Shown here: positions 15,625 through 25,900 of the stretch, in pieces
Numbering within the stretch: the first letter of the stretch is position 1
Layout of the letters: every line of letters starts with the position of its first letter
Assembly (NCBI RefSeq): GCF_017872555.1
Contig: NZ_JAEDOX010000006.1
Span: 1 to 64,000 of the forward strand
From: Ruegeria sp. HKCCSA071
Lineage (GTDB): Bacteria; Pseudomonadota; Alphaproteobacteria; Rhodobacterales; Rhodobacteraceae
Length of the DNA: 64,000 nt
Reading direction: 5' to 3'
Position numbers and translations under genes: made by a program
Notes under the pieces: generated by a model
Databases searched by the model: none
The model's input: only the letters and a program-made list of their open reading frames with translations
What the model was told of the DNA's origin: nothing

Positions 15625-17295
15625 TTGGCTAAGGCAAAAAACATCCTGTTCATCATGTTCGACCAGCTGCGCTGGGATTACCTGAGCTGTTACGGTCATC
15701 CTCATCTGCATACGCCAAATATCGATCGTCTGGCTGCCAAAGGCGTGCGCTTCAACCGCGCCTATATCCAATCGCCGATCTGCGGCAGCTCCCGCATGTC
15801 CACCTACACAGGGCGCTATGTGCATTCTCACGGCGCGTCGTGGAACGGAATTCCCTTGAAAGTCGGCGAGATTACGATGGGAGATCACCTGCGTAAGGCG
15901 GGGATGGATTGCTGGCTGGTCGGCAAAACCCATATGCGTGCAGACGCCGAAGGGATGGCGAGGTTGGGTTTGGAGCCCGACAGCCTAATCGGGGCCCGCG
16001 TCGCCGAATGCGGATTTGACGTGTACGAACGGGACGACGGTATGCTGCCCGAAGGTCCGGATGGGTTTTACGACCCCGACGGGGCAAAGGAATACAACAA
16101 GTTCCTGAAAGCCAAGGGGTATGAGAGTGACAACCCCTGGCATGACTTTGCCAATTCCGGGTTGGATGCGGATGGCAACGTTTTGTCTGGCTGGTTTCTG
16201 AAGAATTCACCCGAAGCCGCGAATATTGCCGAGGAAGACAGTGAAACACCCTATCTGACCGGTCGCGGGATCGAGTTCATGGAAACGCATGATGGCCCGT
16301 GGTGCTGTCATCTGAGTTTTATCAAGCCGCATTGGCCGTACATTGTACCAGAACCATACGCCTCGATGTATGGGCCGGAACATGTGCTGCCTGTGGTGCG
16401 ATCCGACGCGGAACGTCAGAATGCGCATCCCGTGCTGAAAGCCTTCATGGACACAAAGATCGGCCAGACCTTTTCGCGGCAGGACGTGCGTGAGGCGGTT
16501 ATCCCGGCCTATATGGGGCTGATCAAGCAAGCCGATGATCAGATGGGCCGCCTGTTGGACTGGATGGAGAGAACCGGGCGGATGGAAAACACGATGATCG
16601 TGGTGACATCAGATCATGGTGATTTTCTGGGCGATCACTGGATGGGGGAAAAGACCTTTTTTCACGATGCCTCGACCAGGGTACCGTTGATCATCTATGA
16701 CCCGTCGCCCGAGGCCGATGCAACACGCGGCACTGTCTGCGATGCGCTTGTGGAATCCATCGACCTTGCACCGACCTTTGTAGATGCGGCTGGTGGCGAA
16801 GTAGCGACACATATTCTGGAAGGTCATTCACTGCTGCCCATCCTTTATGGGGAGGCGGACGCGTTGCCACGCGATGTGGTGATCTGCGAATATGACTACT
16901 CGGCTTCGCCAATCGCAAATGTTTTGGACGTGTCGGTCCGCGATGCGGTGATGTTCATGGCCGCAAGCAAGAAATGGAAACTGATCCATTGTGAAGGTGG
17001 GTACCGGCCAATTCTGTTCGACCTGGAGAACGACCCTGATGAGTTGAACGATCTGGGTGACAGCGCGGAACATGCCGGTGTGATTGCCGAGATGTACGAG
17101 TACCTGTTCGCCTGGACGCGGCGGGCGTCCCAGCGCACGACCCGGTCCGAGCAGCAATTGATCGACATGCGCACCAAAAGCCGGGGCAGGGGTGTTGTTC
17201 TGGGCGTCTATGATGAAAACGATGCGCCGCTGGACCTGACGATCAAATACCGCAATCGCAAGGCGCGCCCTTTCCAAAGCTACTTAAAAGACTAA
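15625..17295 (+). CDS. Sulfatase-superfamily hydrolase, phosphonate monoesterase-like
   Basis: This 556-residue cytoplasmic hydrolase has no signal peptide. The TTG at 15625 is preceded by GGGGGAGGG at 7 bases and gives MAKAKNILF, the normal family start. Metal-site residues appear in FDQLRWD (Asp-Gln, as in phosphonate monoester hydrolases rather than Asp-Asp of classical sulfatases) and SDHGDFLGDH. The residue expected to become formylglycine is Cys53 in CGSSRMSTYTGR. The usual C-x-P-x-R has Ser in place of Pro, so modification or nucleophile use may differ. A second family member lies at 44502. Substrates could be phosphonate monoesters, phosphodiesters or sulfate esters. Confidence 0.82.
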   Translation: MAKAKNILFIMFDQLRWDYLSCYGHPHLHTPNIDRLAAKGVRFNRAYIQSPICGSSRMSTYTGRYVHSHGASWNGIPLKVGEITMGDHLRKAGMDCWLVGKTHMRADAEGMARLGLEPDSLIGARVAECGFDVYERDDGMLPEGPDGFYDPDGAKEYNKFLKAKGYESDNPWHDFANSGLDADGNVLSGWFLKNSPEAANIAEEDSETPYLTGRGIEFMETHDGPWCCHLSFIKPHWPYIVPEPYASMYGPEHVLPVVRSDAERQNAHPVLKAFMDTKIGQTFSRQDVREAVIPAYMGLIKQADDQMGRLLDWMERTGRMENTMIVVTSDHGDFLGDHWMGEKTFFHDASTRVPLIIYDPSPEADATRGTVCDALVESIDLAPTFVDAAGGEVATHILEGHSLLPILYGEADALPRDVVICEYDYSASPIANVLDVSVRDAVMFMAASKKWKLIHCEGGYRPILFDLENDPDELNDLGDSAEHAGVIAEMYEYLFAWTRRASQRTTRSEQQLIDMRTKSRGRGVVLGVYDENDAPLDLTIKYRNRKARPFQSYLKD

Positions 17296-17397
17296 CCCCG
17301 CTGCATCGGTTAAAATTGTTCATCATTACGAAGGTGGTTCACCCGTCGAAGTCCAAAGGATAGAAGGTGACCCAAGAGCAGCAAACGGAGTACATCA

Positions 17398-18915
17398 ATG
17401 GCCATCCCCAAACCTGTTGTCCTGTGCATTCTAGATGGTTGGGGTCTGTCCGAGGACACTAAAGCCAACGCACCCCATCTGGCAAACACGCCGACCTTTG
17501 ACGCGATCATGTCTAATTGCCCGCATTCGACCCTGATCACCCACGGCCCGGATGTGGGTCTACCAAGCGGGCAGATGGGGAACTCAGAGGTCGGGCACAC
17601 TAATATCGGTGCAGGGCGTGTGGTCGCCATGGACCTGGGCCAGATCGATCTTTCCATTGAAGACGGGACATTCTTTGAAAACGAAGCGCTGCAGGCTTTC
17701 ATCACCAGCGTTAAGTCCGCTGGCGGCACTGCACATCTGATGGGGTTGATCTCGGATGGTGGGGTGCATGGTCATCTGAATCATATTCTTGCCGCAGCCA
17801 CTGCCATAACGGATGCCGGTGTCCCGGTTGCGCTGCACGCAGTGACGGATGGGCGTGATGTCGCGCCAAGGTCAGCTCTGACTTACATTGCTGAGCTGGA
17901 AGAACGCCTGCCCGACAACGCACGCATCGTCACCGTGAGCGGGCGGTACTTTGCCATGGATCGCGACAATCGCTGGGAGCGTGTCAGTGAAGCGTATGCT
18001 GCAATGGTCAACGGGCAGGGCCGAACAGCAAGCAGTGCCCATGGCGCGGTTGATCACGCCTATGACCAGTCCGAATCTGACGAGTTTGTCACACCAACCG
18101 TATTAACGGGGTATGACGGTATTAACGATGGCGACGGTTTCTTTTGCCTGAACTTCCGTGCCGACCGTGCCCGTGAAATCCTGCGCGCCATCGGAGAGCC
18201 TGGGTTTTACGAGTTTGCGACAGGGCCGCGCCCGAAGCTTTCAGCACTGCTGGGCATGGTCGAGTATTCTGACGGGCATAATGCTTACATGACTACGGTT
18301 TTTCCAAAACGCGCGATTGTAAATACGCTGGGCGAATGGGTCGCCAAACAAGGGCTTCGGCAGTTTCGACTGGCTGAAACCGAGAAGTACCCGCATGTTA
18401 CGTTTTTTTTGAATGGCGGTAAGGAGACGCCCGAACTAGGCGAGGATCGCTTTATGCCGAGCTCGCCGAAAGTGGCGACCTACGATCTACAGCCCGAAAT
18501 GTCGGCCGCGGAGGTTACGGCGAAGTTTATCGAAGCCATCGAAGGCGGGTATGACCTGATTGTTACAAATTATGCCAACCCCGATATGGTTGGTCATACA
18601 GGTGATCTGAATGCCGCAATCAAAGCATGTGAAGCCGTCGATCAGGGGTTGGCGCAAGTCATTGCGGCTCTTGAAAAGGTCAAGGGGGCGATGATTATCA
18701 CGGCCGATCACGGTAATTGCGAAGTCATGGTCGATCCTGTGACCGGTGGCCCGCATACGGCCCATACGCTCAATCCTGTTCCCGTAGCGCTGGTTGGCGG
18801 GCCAGAAGGCGCGAATTTGCGCCAAGGACGTTTGTCCGATCTCGCGCCGACCCTGCTTGATCTGATGGGTTTGCCGAAGCCGCCGGAAATGACCGGGGAA
18901 AGCCTGCTGTCATGA
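17398..18915 (+). CDS. gpmI: 2,3-bisphosphoglycerate-independent phosphoglycerate mutase
   Basis: This 505-residue cytosolic enzyme interconverts 3- and 2-phosphoglycerate using manganese. The start MAIPKPVVLCILDGWG holds the metal ligand Asp13. The phospho-serine nucleophile is Ser63 in GQMGNSEVGHTNIGAGR. TADHGNCE and GPHTAHT complete the metal site near the C-terminus, and the length is normal. Its stop overlaps the EnvC-like gene by 4 bases (ATGA), so gpmI, envC-like and ctpA form one unit, an arrangement common in alphaproteobacteria. Confidence 0.97.
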   Translation: MAIPKPVVLCILDGWGLSEDTKANAPHLANTPTFDAIMSNCPHSTLITHGPDVGLPSGQMGNSEVGHTNIGAGRVVAMDLGQIDLSIEDGTFFENEALQAFITSVKSAGGTAHLMGLISDGGVHGHLNHILAAATAITDAGVPVALHAVTDGRDVAPRSALTYIAELEERLPDNARIVTVSGRYFAMDRDNRWERVSEAYAAMVNGQGRTASSAHGAVDHAYDQSESDEFVTPTVLTGYDGINDGDGFFCLNFRADRAREILRAIGEPGFYEFATGPRPKLSALLGMVEYSDGHNAYMTTVFPKRAIVNTLGEWVAKQGLRQFRLAETEKYPHVTFFLNGGKETPELGEDRFMPSSPKVATYDLQPEMSAAEVTAKFIEAIEGGYDLIVTNYANPDMVGHTGDLNAAIKACEAVDQGLAQVIAALEKVKGAMIITADHGNCEVMVDPVTGGPHTAHTLNPVPVALVGGPEGANLRQGRLSDLAPTLLDLMGLPKPPEMTGESLLS

Positions 18916-20042
18916 AACCGGCCGCTCTGGCAGTGTATCTGTTTTTGGCCTTACCGGCGCTGGCTCAGCCAGACGCTTCCAAGGCTGCTTTGGACGCAGC
19001 GCAGATGCTCGAACAGGCGTCCATCGCGTTATCCGAGGCCGAAACCGCCCGAGACCGGGTCCATGCTCTTACGGAGACGATCCATGCCTATGAGGCCGGG
19101 TTGGGCGCGATGCGGGTGGGATTGCGCCAAGCGGCTACCCGCGAGGCGCAACTGAGCGCCGAGTTGCGGGCGCGCGAAAAGGAAATCCGGCGATTGCTTG
19201 GTGTTCTGCAAACCATTGAAACGACCGAACCACCTGTCTTGATGTTACATCCGTCCGGCCCGTTGGGGGCGGCCCGTGCAGGTATTATGCTATCCGAGGT
19301 CACCCCTAGCCTGAACGCCAGTGCGCAGGAACTGGCGCAGGACCTGAATGAAGTGCAGACATTGCGTGTCTTGCAACAGAAGGCCTCGGAAACTTTGACA
19401 GAGGGTCTGACGGGCGTTCAGGAGGCCCGTACCCGCCTGAGCGAGGCAATTGCCGACCGCACGGATTTGCCCCGCCGTTTCGTGGAAGACCCGGTACGTA
19501 CGGCCATCCTGATCTCGTCGACTGAAACACTGGATGGTTTTGCAAGTGGTCTGTCCGAGATCTCGGAAGGAGAGATCCTCGACAGCAATGACAGCGTTTT
19601 GGACAGGAAAGGCCGGATATCAATGCCGGTACAGGGTATCTTGCTGCACAAGGCCGGTGAAACGGACGCCGCTGGTGTCACGCGCCCCGGCCTGATTTTA
19701 GGTACACGCCCGCGCGCCTTGGTCACATCGCCAACCGCTGCGACAATTCGCTATCGCGGGCCGCTGCTGGACCTGGGGAACCTGATAATACTTGAACCTC
19801 AATCGGGACTTTTGTTCGTATTTTCCGGTTTGCAGGAGGTCTATGGCCAGACCGGTCAGGTGATCCCAGAGGGCACACCAGTTGGTCTGATGCCCGGTGA
19901 AATGCCGGAAATCGGCGCAATTTTGTCAACAAGCAGTGATGGCACTGGAACTGACCGCTCAGAAACGCTCTATATAGAGGTAAGAGAAGACAATCGCCCC
20001 GTGGACCCGGAATCGTGGTTTCGGACCGACAAGGATGGATAA
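18912..20042 (+). CDS. EnvC-like murein hydrolase activator (degenerate M23/LytM domain)
   Basis: This 376-residue exported protein has a signal peptide (cleavage near ALAQ, residue 18), a long coiled coil (about 20-230) and a C-terminal LytM fold (about 240-370). The usual zinc ligands of active M23 peptidases (HxxxD and HxH) are not seen; the matching positions lie in GLILGTRPRALVTSP and TLYIEVRED. Such dead LytM proteins activate amidases at the division septum. It overlaps gpmI and sits 6 bases before ctpA. Confidence 0.85.
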   Translation: MKPAALAVYLFLALPALAQPDASKAALDAAQMLEQASIALSEAETARDRVHALTETIHAYEAGLGAMRVGLRQAATREAQLSAELRAREKEIRRLLGVLQTIETTEPPVLMLHPSGPLGAARAGIMLSEVTPSLNASAQELAQDLNEVQTLRVLQQKASETLTEGLTGVQEARTRLSEAIADRTDLPRRFVEDPVRTAILISSTETLDGFASGLSEISEGEILDSNDSVLDRKGRISMPVQGILLHKAGETDAAGVTRPGLILGTRPRALVTSPTAATIRYRGPLLDLGNLIILEPQSGLLFVFSGLQEVYGQTGQVIPEGTPVGLMPGEMPEIGAILSTSSDGTGTDRSETLYIEVREDNRPVDPESWFRTDKDG

Positions 20043-20048
20043 ACGCGT

Positions 20049-21389
20049 ATGAAGAAATTTGTGGTGGCCGGTCTGGCTGGAACTGTGGCAGGTATTCTTG
20101 CAACAACTCAGATTGCAGGACCCCTGCTGGCGCAGGAGGCCGAGAACAAGGCAAGCGTCTATGAACAGCTGGATTTGTTCGGCGACATTTTCGAACGTAT
20201 CCGCGCCCAGTATGTCGAAGAGGTTGAGCCCGAAGAACTGATCGAGGCGGCCATTGACGGCATGTTGACATCGCTTGATCCGCATTCGAGTTATCTTTCT
20301 CCTGACGACGCCGAACAGATGCGCGTGCAGACCCGGGGTGAGTTTGGTGGGTTGGGTATCGAAGTCACGCAGGAAGAAGGCTTTGTCAAAGTCGTCTCAC
20401 CTATTGACGATACCCCCGCCGACGCAGCCGGAATCGAAGCCGGGGATTTCATTACCCATGTGGACGGCGAAAGTATTCTGGGCCTGACGCTGGACAAAGC
20501 GGTTGACCTGATGCGCGGCCCGGTCGGATCCGAAATTATCATCACCGTCGTACGCGAGGGTGAGCCTGATCCGTTCGATGTCACTATTATCCGTGATACA
20601 ATCAAGTTGACCGCTGTGCGCGCACGGACCGAAGGCACCAGTGTCGTGCTGCGTGTAACCACGTTCAACGACCAGACCTTCCCGAACCTGCAGGAAGGAT
20701 TGCAGGAACAGATTGCCGAAGCGGGTGGCATCGACAAGGTGAACGGTTTTGTTCTGGACCTGCGCAACAACCCAGGCGGCCTTTTGACTCAGGCGATCAA
20801 AGTCTCGGACGCGTTCCTGAACGAAGGCGAAATTGTTTCCACGCGCGGCCGCGACCCGAATGAGGGTGAGCGGTTCAACGCCACCCCCGGGGATCTGGCT
20901 GAAGGCAAGCCAATTGTGGTGCTGATCAATGGCGGCTCGGCCTCGGCATCCGAGATTGTGGCCGGTGCATTGCAGGATCATCGCCGCGCTATCGTTGTGG
21001 GCACCAAGAGCTTTGGCAAAGGATCCGTGCAGACGGTCATGCCGCTGCGCGGCGACGGCGCTATGCGCCTGACCACATCGCGCTATTACACGCCATCAGG
21101 ACGATCAATCCAGGCCCTTGGCGTCAGCCCGGACATCATTGTTGAACAGCCTCGCCCTGCACCTGCAGAAGAAGAAGAAGAGAGCAACGGGCGTACCCGG
21201 TCCGAAGCTGACCTGCGCGGCAGTCTGAACAATGACAGCCTGAGCGAGGATGAAATCCGCCAGATCGAGGAAGATCGTGCAAGGGCCGAAGCAACCGCTG
21301 AGCTGAGGAAAGAGGATTATCAACTGGCATATGCCATAGACATCCTCAAAGGCTTGTCAGCGTTCACCCCGCACGGGCCGTCCCAATAA
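20049..21389 (+). CDS. ctpA: C-terminal processing peptidase, S41 family
   Basis: This 446-residue exported serine protease begins with a signal sequence (residues 1-29, ending LLAQ). It has a PDZ domain (about 97-175, FGGLGIEV...GLTLDKAVDLMRGPVG) and an S41 catalytic domain. The Ser lies in GGSASASE (295-302) and the Lys in SFGKGSVQ (Lys324), forming the Ser-Lys dyad. It degrades or trims periplasmic proteins, often peptidoglycan hydrolases, which fits its position after the EnvC-like gene. The acidic C-terminal tail (EEEEESNG) is variable. A terminator follows. Confidence 0.95.
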   Translation: MKKFVVAGLAGTVAGILATTQIAGPLLAQEAENKASVYEQLDLFGDIFERIRAQYVEEVEPEELIEAAIDGMLTSLDPHSSYLSPDDAEQMRVQTRGEFGGLGIEVTQEEGFVKVVSPIDDTPADAAGIEAGDFITHVDGESILGLTLDKAVDLMRGPVGSEIIITVVREGEPDPFDVTIIRDTIKLTAVRARTEGTSVVLRVTTFNDQTFPNLQEGLQEQIAEAGGIDKVNGFVLDLRNNPGGLLTQAIKVSDAFLNEGEIVSTRGRDPNEGERFNATPGDLAEGKPIVVLINGGSASASEIVAGALQDHRRAIVVGTKSFGKGSVQTVMPLRGDGAMRLTTSRYYTPSGRSIQALGVSPDIIVEQPRPAPAEEEEESNGRTRSEADLRGSLNNDSLSEDEIRQIEEDRARAEATAELRKEDYQLAYAIDILKGLSAFTPHGPSQ

Positions 21390-21399
21390 CCAAACCAAT

Positions 21400-21425
21400 G
21401 GGTCGCGTACAACGCGGCCCTTTTC
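21400..21425 (+). terminator. Rho-independent terminator after ctpA
   Basis: GGGTCGCG pairs with CGCGGCCC (one T-G pair) around loop TACAA, followed by TTTTCTTT. It begins 11 bases after the ctpA stop and closes the gpmI operon. Confidence 0.85.
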
Positions 21426-21526
21426 TTTCTGTCTCGCGAGATTTCATTTCATCATCCAGCAGCGCAATCCGAAGGCGCCGCGCAGAGTGCGCATAACCGA
21501 ATGGATGATCCGATTTCGCAAGCGTT

Positions 21527-21886
21527 TCAGCCGTCTCCGCGGCTTACCCGTCGGAACGCGCGTTTCAGCATATCCAGCTCCGCGCGCAAAAGGTCCACTT
21601 CCGCCCTGAGATCATCGGCGGCGGGCTCTCCTGCTATTATGGAGAAACTCCCAATTTTATCGACACTGCCTGCATCGACTATGACGAAGCTGTGCACGCC
21701 TTCGGACAGGACTGTGACGGGTACCGGAACATACAGATCCCATCCGTTGTCTGCGGGCGAAAGCTCAACACCCTCCAGAGTTTCCCCGAGATATCTAACC
21801 TCCAATCCCGGTTTCTGTTCGGCATCAACATGGCCGTGCCAAATACCGCTTTCGAACCGAATGAAGGTCAGGGATGGTTGTGTCAT
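21527..21886 (-). CDS. Hypothetical protein with C-terminal coiled coil
   Basis: This protein of about 119 residues starts at MTQPSLTFIRFESG (ATG 21886); the frame opens 39 bases earlier within the neighbouring gene. The first 85 residues look like a beta-rich domain (IWHGHV, VPVPVTVLSEGVHSFVIV). The last 30 form a heptad-like helix (LRAEVDLLRAELDMLKRAF). No family is recognised. The start lies 12 bases after the stop of the upstream minus-strand gene, so the two are probably co-transcribed and may work together. Confidence 0.65.
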   Translation of the reverse strand: MTQPSLTFIRFESGIWHGHVDAEQKPGLEVRYLGETLEGVELSPADNGWDLYVPVPVTVLSEGVHSFVIVDAGSVDKIGSFSIIAGEPAADDLRAEVDLLRAELDMLKRAFRRVSRGDG

Positions 21887-21897
21887 CTTTGATCGTC

Positions 21898-22659
21898 TCA
21901 CAAGTCGGCGCGATGGAAGCGGCAAAACGTAAGGTCTCGTACACTCATACGGTTCATTTCGGGCTTCTCAAAAATAAGATCCAGCCAGATCTTTTCGATC
22001 CGACGTTCATTCAGGGGCAGGTGAGCCAGGTCAAACTCAACGGCGTTCACGGTGTCAGTAGGGTCTAGCTGCCGCAAAACCTGCTCCATGTTAGGGCCGT
22101 GCTGAACATTGAGGCGTGCAAACACGCCCGACGGTTTTTCGCAGTCAATCAGGGTTTCCAACCTGATCAGATGTTCGCGTGTCAGATCGCGAGCGACCTC
22201 GCGCGGCAAGTCGATTGATACCGATAGGAACGAGCCCGCGAAACCAAAGATCTCGATCTCCAGGCTGAACGGGGCCAGATCACTTGCCCCCCGGTTGCGG
22301 ATTTGCCGCACCACGATTTCGGTCAATGGGCAGTCGTGAAACAAGCTGACCTGATCGTCCATGACCGTTTTGCGGGGAGCAGAGGCCATTCCGGATTGCA
22401 ACAACGGCGCGCGCCACAGGCCGGGCCGCCAGCTCCAGTCGGTGCCGACAGGCCGGTGAAACTGAGTTGATCCTATTTTTGGGCGGAGCAAGCGCGCATC
22501 CGCCAGTTGGATCAGGCGATCCAGTTGCCCACGCAGACTGCGTGCCTGATCGCGTTTCAACCGCAACTCGGCTTGCGCCGAACCTGGCGCCTGCCGCACG
22601 GCCCGGCGCCAGCGGCCGAGCGTCCTGCGATGAATATAGCGATCCAGAATCCTGCGCAT
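21898..22659 (-). CDS. Hypothetical protein of 253 residues, roseobacter type
   Basis: No known domain is recognised. The N-terminus is highly basic (MRRILDRYIHRRTLGRWRRA), followed by a short helical stretch and then a region (about 60-253) with alternating strands. That region includes DWSWRPGLWRAPLL, FSLEIEIFGFAGSFLSVSID and AVEFDLAHLPLNE. It is soluble with no signal peptide. It heads a two-gene minus-strand unit with the coiled-coil protein. About 250 bases without a gene separate it from the divergent ABC gene at 22910, and no clear operator is seen there. Confidence 0.65.
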   Translation of the reverse strand: MRRILDRYIHRRTLGRWRRAVRQAPGSAQAELRLKRDQARSLRGQLDRLIQLADARLLRPKIGSTQFHRPVGTDWSWRPGLWRAPLLQSGMASAPRKTVMDDQVSLFHDCPLTEIVVRQIRNRGASDLAPFSLEIEIFGFAGSFLSVSIDLPREVARDLTREHLIRLETLIDCEKPSGVFARLNVQHGPNMEQVLRQLDPTDTVNAVEFDLAHLPLNERRIEKIWLDLIFEKPEMNRMSVRDLTFCRFHRADL

Positions 22660-22909
22660 GGTCTCTTCGTCCGATAATGTCCTTCTTTAGTCAAAGAAAT
22701 GAGTAGGAATAAACCCGCAATCACAAAAACACTACTTGAGCGCTACGTTTTCTGGTTGGTGGCCAAGCATAAAAAAGATAGGTGCCGGATTTGGAGCCTG
22801 ACCCCGTCAATTCTTGCAATACGTCGGGTCAATGCTTACCGTCTGTTTCCTGAAAATGGGTTACCCCTGAACAGCCATACTTCAGTTCAGCTATCGATAA
22901 GGCCAGGCT

Positions 22910-25900
22910 ATGGAGCCCACATTATTTTCTTTTATTTGGAAGCATTCAAAAAAACAGCAACTTGTCCTGTTGCTGTTAACGGTCCTGTCCTTCCCGTTTC
23001 TATATGCGTCGCTGGAGCTACCTAAGCAAATCATCAACGATGCCATCGGTGCGCCGGGCGACACGGTGACAATCTGGGGCATCACAGTGTCTCAGGTTCA
23101 GTACCTGATGATATTGTGCTTTGCATTTCTGGCTACTGTGATTGCCAGCGGATTGATGAAGATGCGCATCAACACGATGAAAGGCATTTTGTCTGAACGA
23201 ATGCTGCGCCGACTGCGCTTTACGTTGATTCAACGCACAATGCGCTTTCCGAAATCCTATTTTGCAACCACCAGCCAAGGAGAGCTGGTCTCGATGATCA
23301 CATCCGAGGCCGAGCCGATGGGCGGCCTGATGGGGGATGCGATTGCGCAACCGGTGTTTCAGTTCGGTCAGATGATGACAATCGTCACGTTTCTGTTCAT
23401 GCAAAGCATCTGGTTCGGTTTGGCAAGCATTGCGCTGATCCCGCTTCAGGCCTGGTTGATCCCGAAGTTGCAACGCCAGATCAACTTGCTGAACAAGGAC
23501 CGTATTCAGGAGGTCAGGCGTCTGAGCTCGGAAATCGGGGAAAGTGCGGCGGGCATCAGCGACCTGCGCACGAATGGCGGCTGGCGCTATCGTCTGGCGC
23601 AGTTCAGTCATAGGCTGGGGACCTTGTTCGAGATCCGGTTCAAGATCTACAACAAGAAATTCTTTATGAAATTCCTGAACAATCTGATCACTCAGATGAC
23701 GCCGTTCCTGTTTTATTCGGTGGGCGGATACCTGGCGATCACGGGCGAGGTGACAGTAGGTGCATTGGTTGCCGCGTTGGGCGCGTACAAGGACCTAAGC
23801 GGGCCCTGGAAAGACCTTCTGACCTACTACAACCAGGTACAGGACATGTCCCTGCGGTGGGAGGTGGTCACCGAAAGATTTGCCCCGGACAACATGATCC
23901 CCGAAGAGCTGTTCGTAGGAGAGCCGGAAACCATCCCACATCTGACCGGTGATATCGAATTGCGAAATGTGACCGTTCGCGATGGCGACGGCAAAACCAT
24001 TCTGGAAGACATTGATTTGACCATCCCGCGGGGCGCGCGTGTGGCGATTCAATCCGCCCATGCGTCGGAACGTAGTGCGTTGGGCCAGTTGCTGACCCGC
24101 GAGGTGCTACCTGTTCAGGGGGATGTGGTCATAGCTGGCCACAAGCTGGACGAATTGCACCAATCAGTTATCGCGGCCCGGATCGGGTATGCCTATTCAC
24201 GCCCCTATCTGTTTGACGGAACTTTGGGCGATAATCTGATGATGCCGTTGCGCACCCATCCGCAGCACGAGGCAGATGCCATAAGAACCCCGTCCCGTCG
24301 TCAGATCGAGTCTGTTCGGGCGGGTAACCCACCGGATTCGCTGGAAGATGAGTGGATCGATCCGGGACTGGCCGGTCTGGACGATATCGATGGAATACGT
24401 GACTGGTGGTTCCAGCTGGTGGAAGCCATGGGGATTGACGAGTTCATGTTCCGGCGCACTCTGCGCACCCAGTTTGATCCAGAGATACACCCGATACTGG
24501 CACAGGAAATAGTCAGGCTGAGAGAAACCATCGCCGAACGGCTGAAGGCAAAAAGACTGGATCGGTATGTCTATCGGTTCGATCCAAACCAGTTCAACCC
24601 GGCCGTCCCGCTTGGGGGCAACTTGTTGTTCGCGGCACCGTCGCGTGACATATCTCCAGACATTCTGGCCGGAGACGCGCGGTTCGTGCAATTGCTCAGC
24701 ACCCATGATTTGGCAGATGACGCGATCAGCATATCGAATGCTGTCATGGATACTCTTGGCAAGACATTTGGGCGGGACGGGGCCGACCATCCCCTGTTTC
24801 TGCGGCTTGGCATGTCCAAGGACATGTATCATCGGCTGCTCGACATCCAGGACCGGCGCAAAGCCAAAGGGAATGCTGCGCTGAGCGATCAGGAGCGTGC
24901 CTTGCTACTGACAGTGCCTTTCCTTCTGACAGCAGAACAGATCGGCCCGGATTTCCCAGAGGAATACAAGGAAAAAATCCTTGCTATCCGCAAGACCCAA
25001 GCCGAGCGGTTGCGCGGTGCAATGGACGGTTTGTTCATGTCTGTGGCGCCTGACATCTATGTGCCGCGCCTGACCGTGATGGAAAACGCAATCTACGGCC
25101 GGATATCGTTGATGGCGGGTGCGCATGCCGAAGATATCGAAGACATCGTTGCCGAGGCCATGAACGAAGCCGGTCTGCGCCGTCGGGCAGCGGCCATTAT
25201 CTATGACCTGCCGTCCGGGTTGGGCGGCAACAACCTTCCAACCGTGTTTCAGGAGCGTGCCGCTTTTTCACGCGCAGGCATCAAACGCCCCGACGTCCTG
25301 ATCCTGGACAAGGCGCTGGCCAGCCACGACTCGGAAAGCCGGTTGCGCACGCGCCTGAAACTGAGAGAGCTGCTGCCCGATTCCATCATGATATTCATGG
25401 AGGATCATTTTGCGCATCCCGAAGCCTATGACTTGTTTGTGGAAATCAAGGATGGACGGATCGACGGCGTCTCGCGGAGCAGACCAGCGCATGAGGCCAG
25501 AACTTCGGACGATCTGAGCCGTAAACTCGAGATTCTGTCTGCAACTCAGCTGTTTTCAGGCCTGGATGGCAGAAACCAGAGGCTGCTGGCGTTTTCGGCG
25601 CAATGGTACGAAGCCAGCGCCGAACAAGTCATCTTTTCCCGCGGTCAAGCGCCGGATGCGGCCTATTTGTGCATTTCAGGACAAGCCAAACTGGATTGGT
25701 CCAATGAGGATGGAACGAAACGCACAATCTCGATCATAGAACCCGGTCGGCTCATCGGAGACCTGTCCATCATTACCGGGGAACCAAGGCAACTGGATCT
25801 GGTCGCGACGGAAGATAGCAGCTTCTTGCGCATCGGCGCAGAAGAACTGCGTGCCGTTGTTGAAAGTGACGCTTCGGTCGCTATGCAGTTGCTTCAAACA

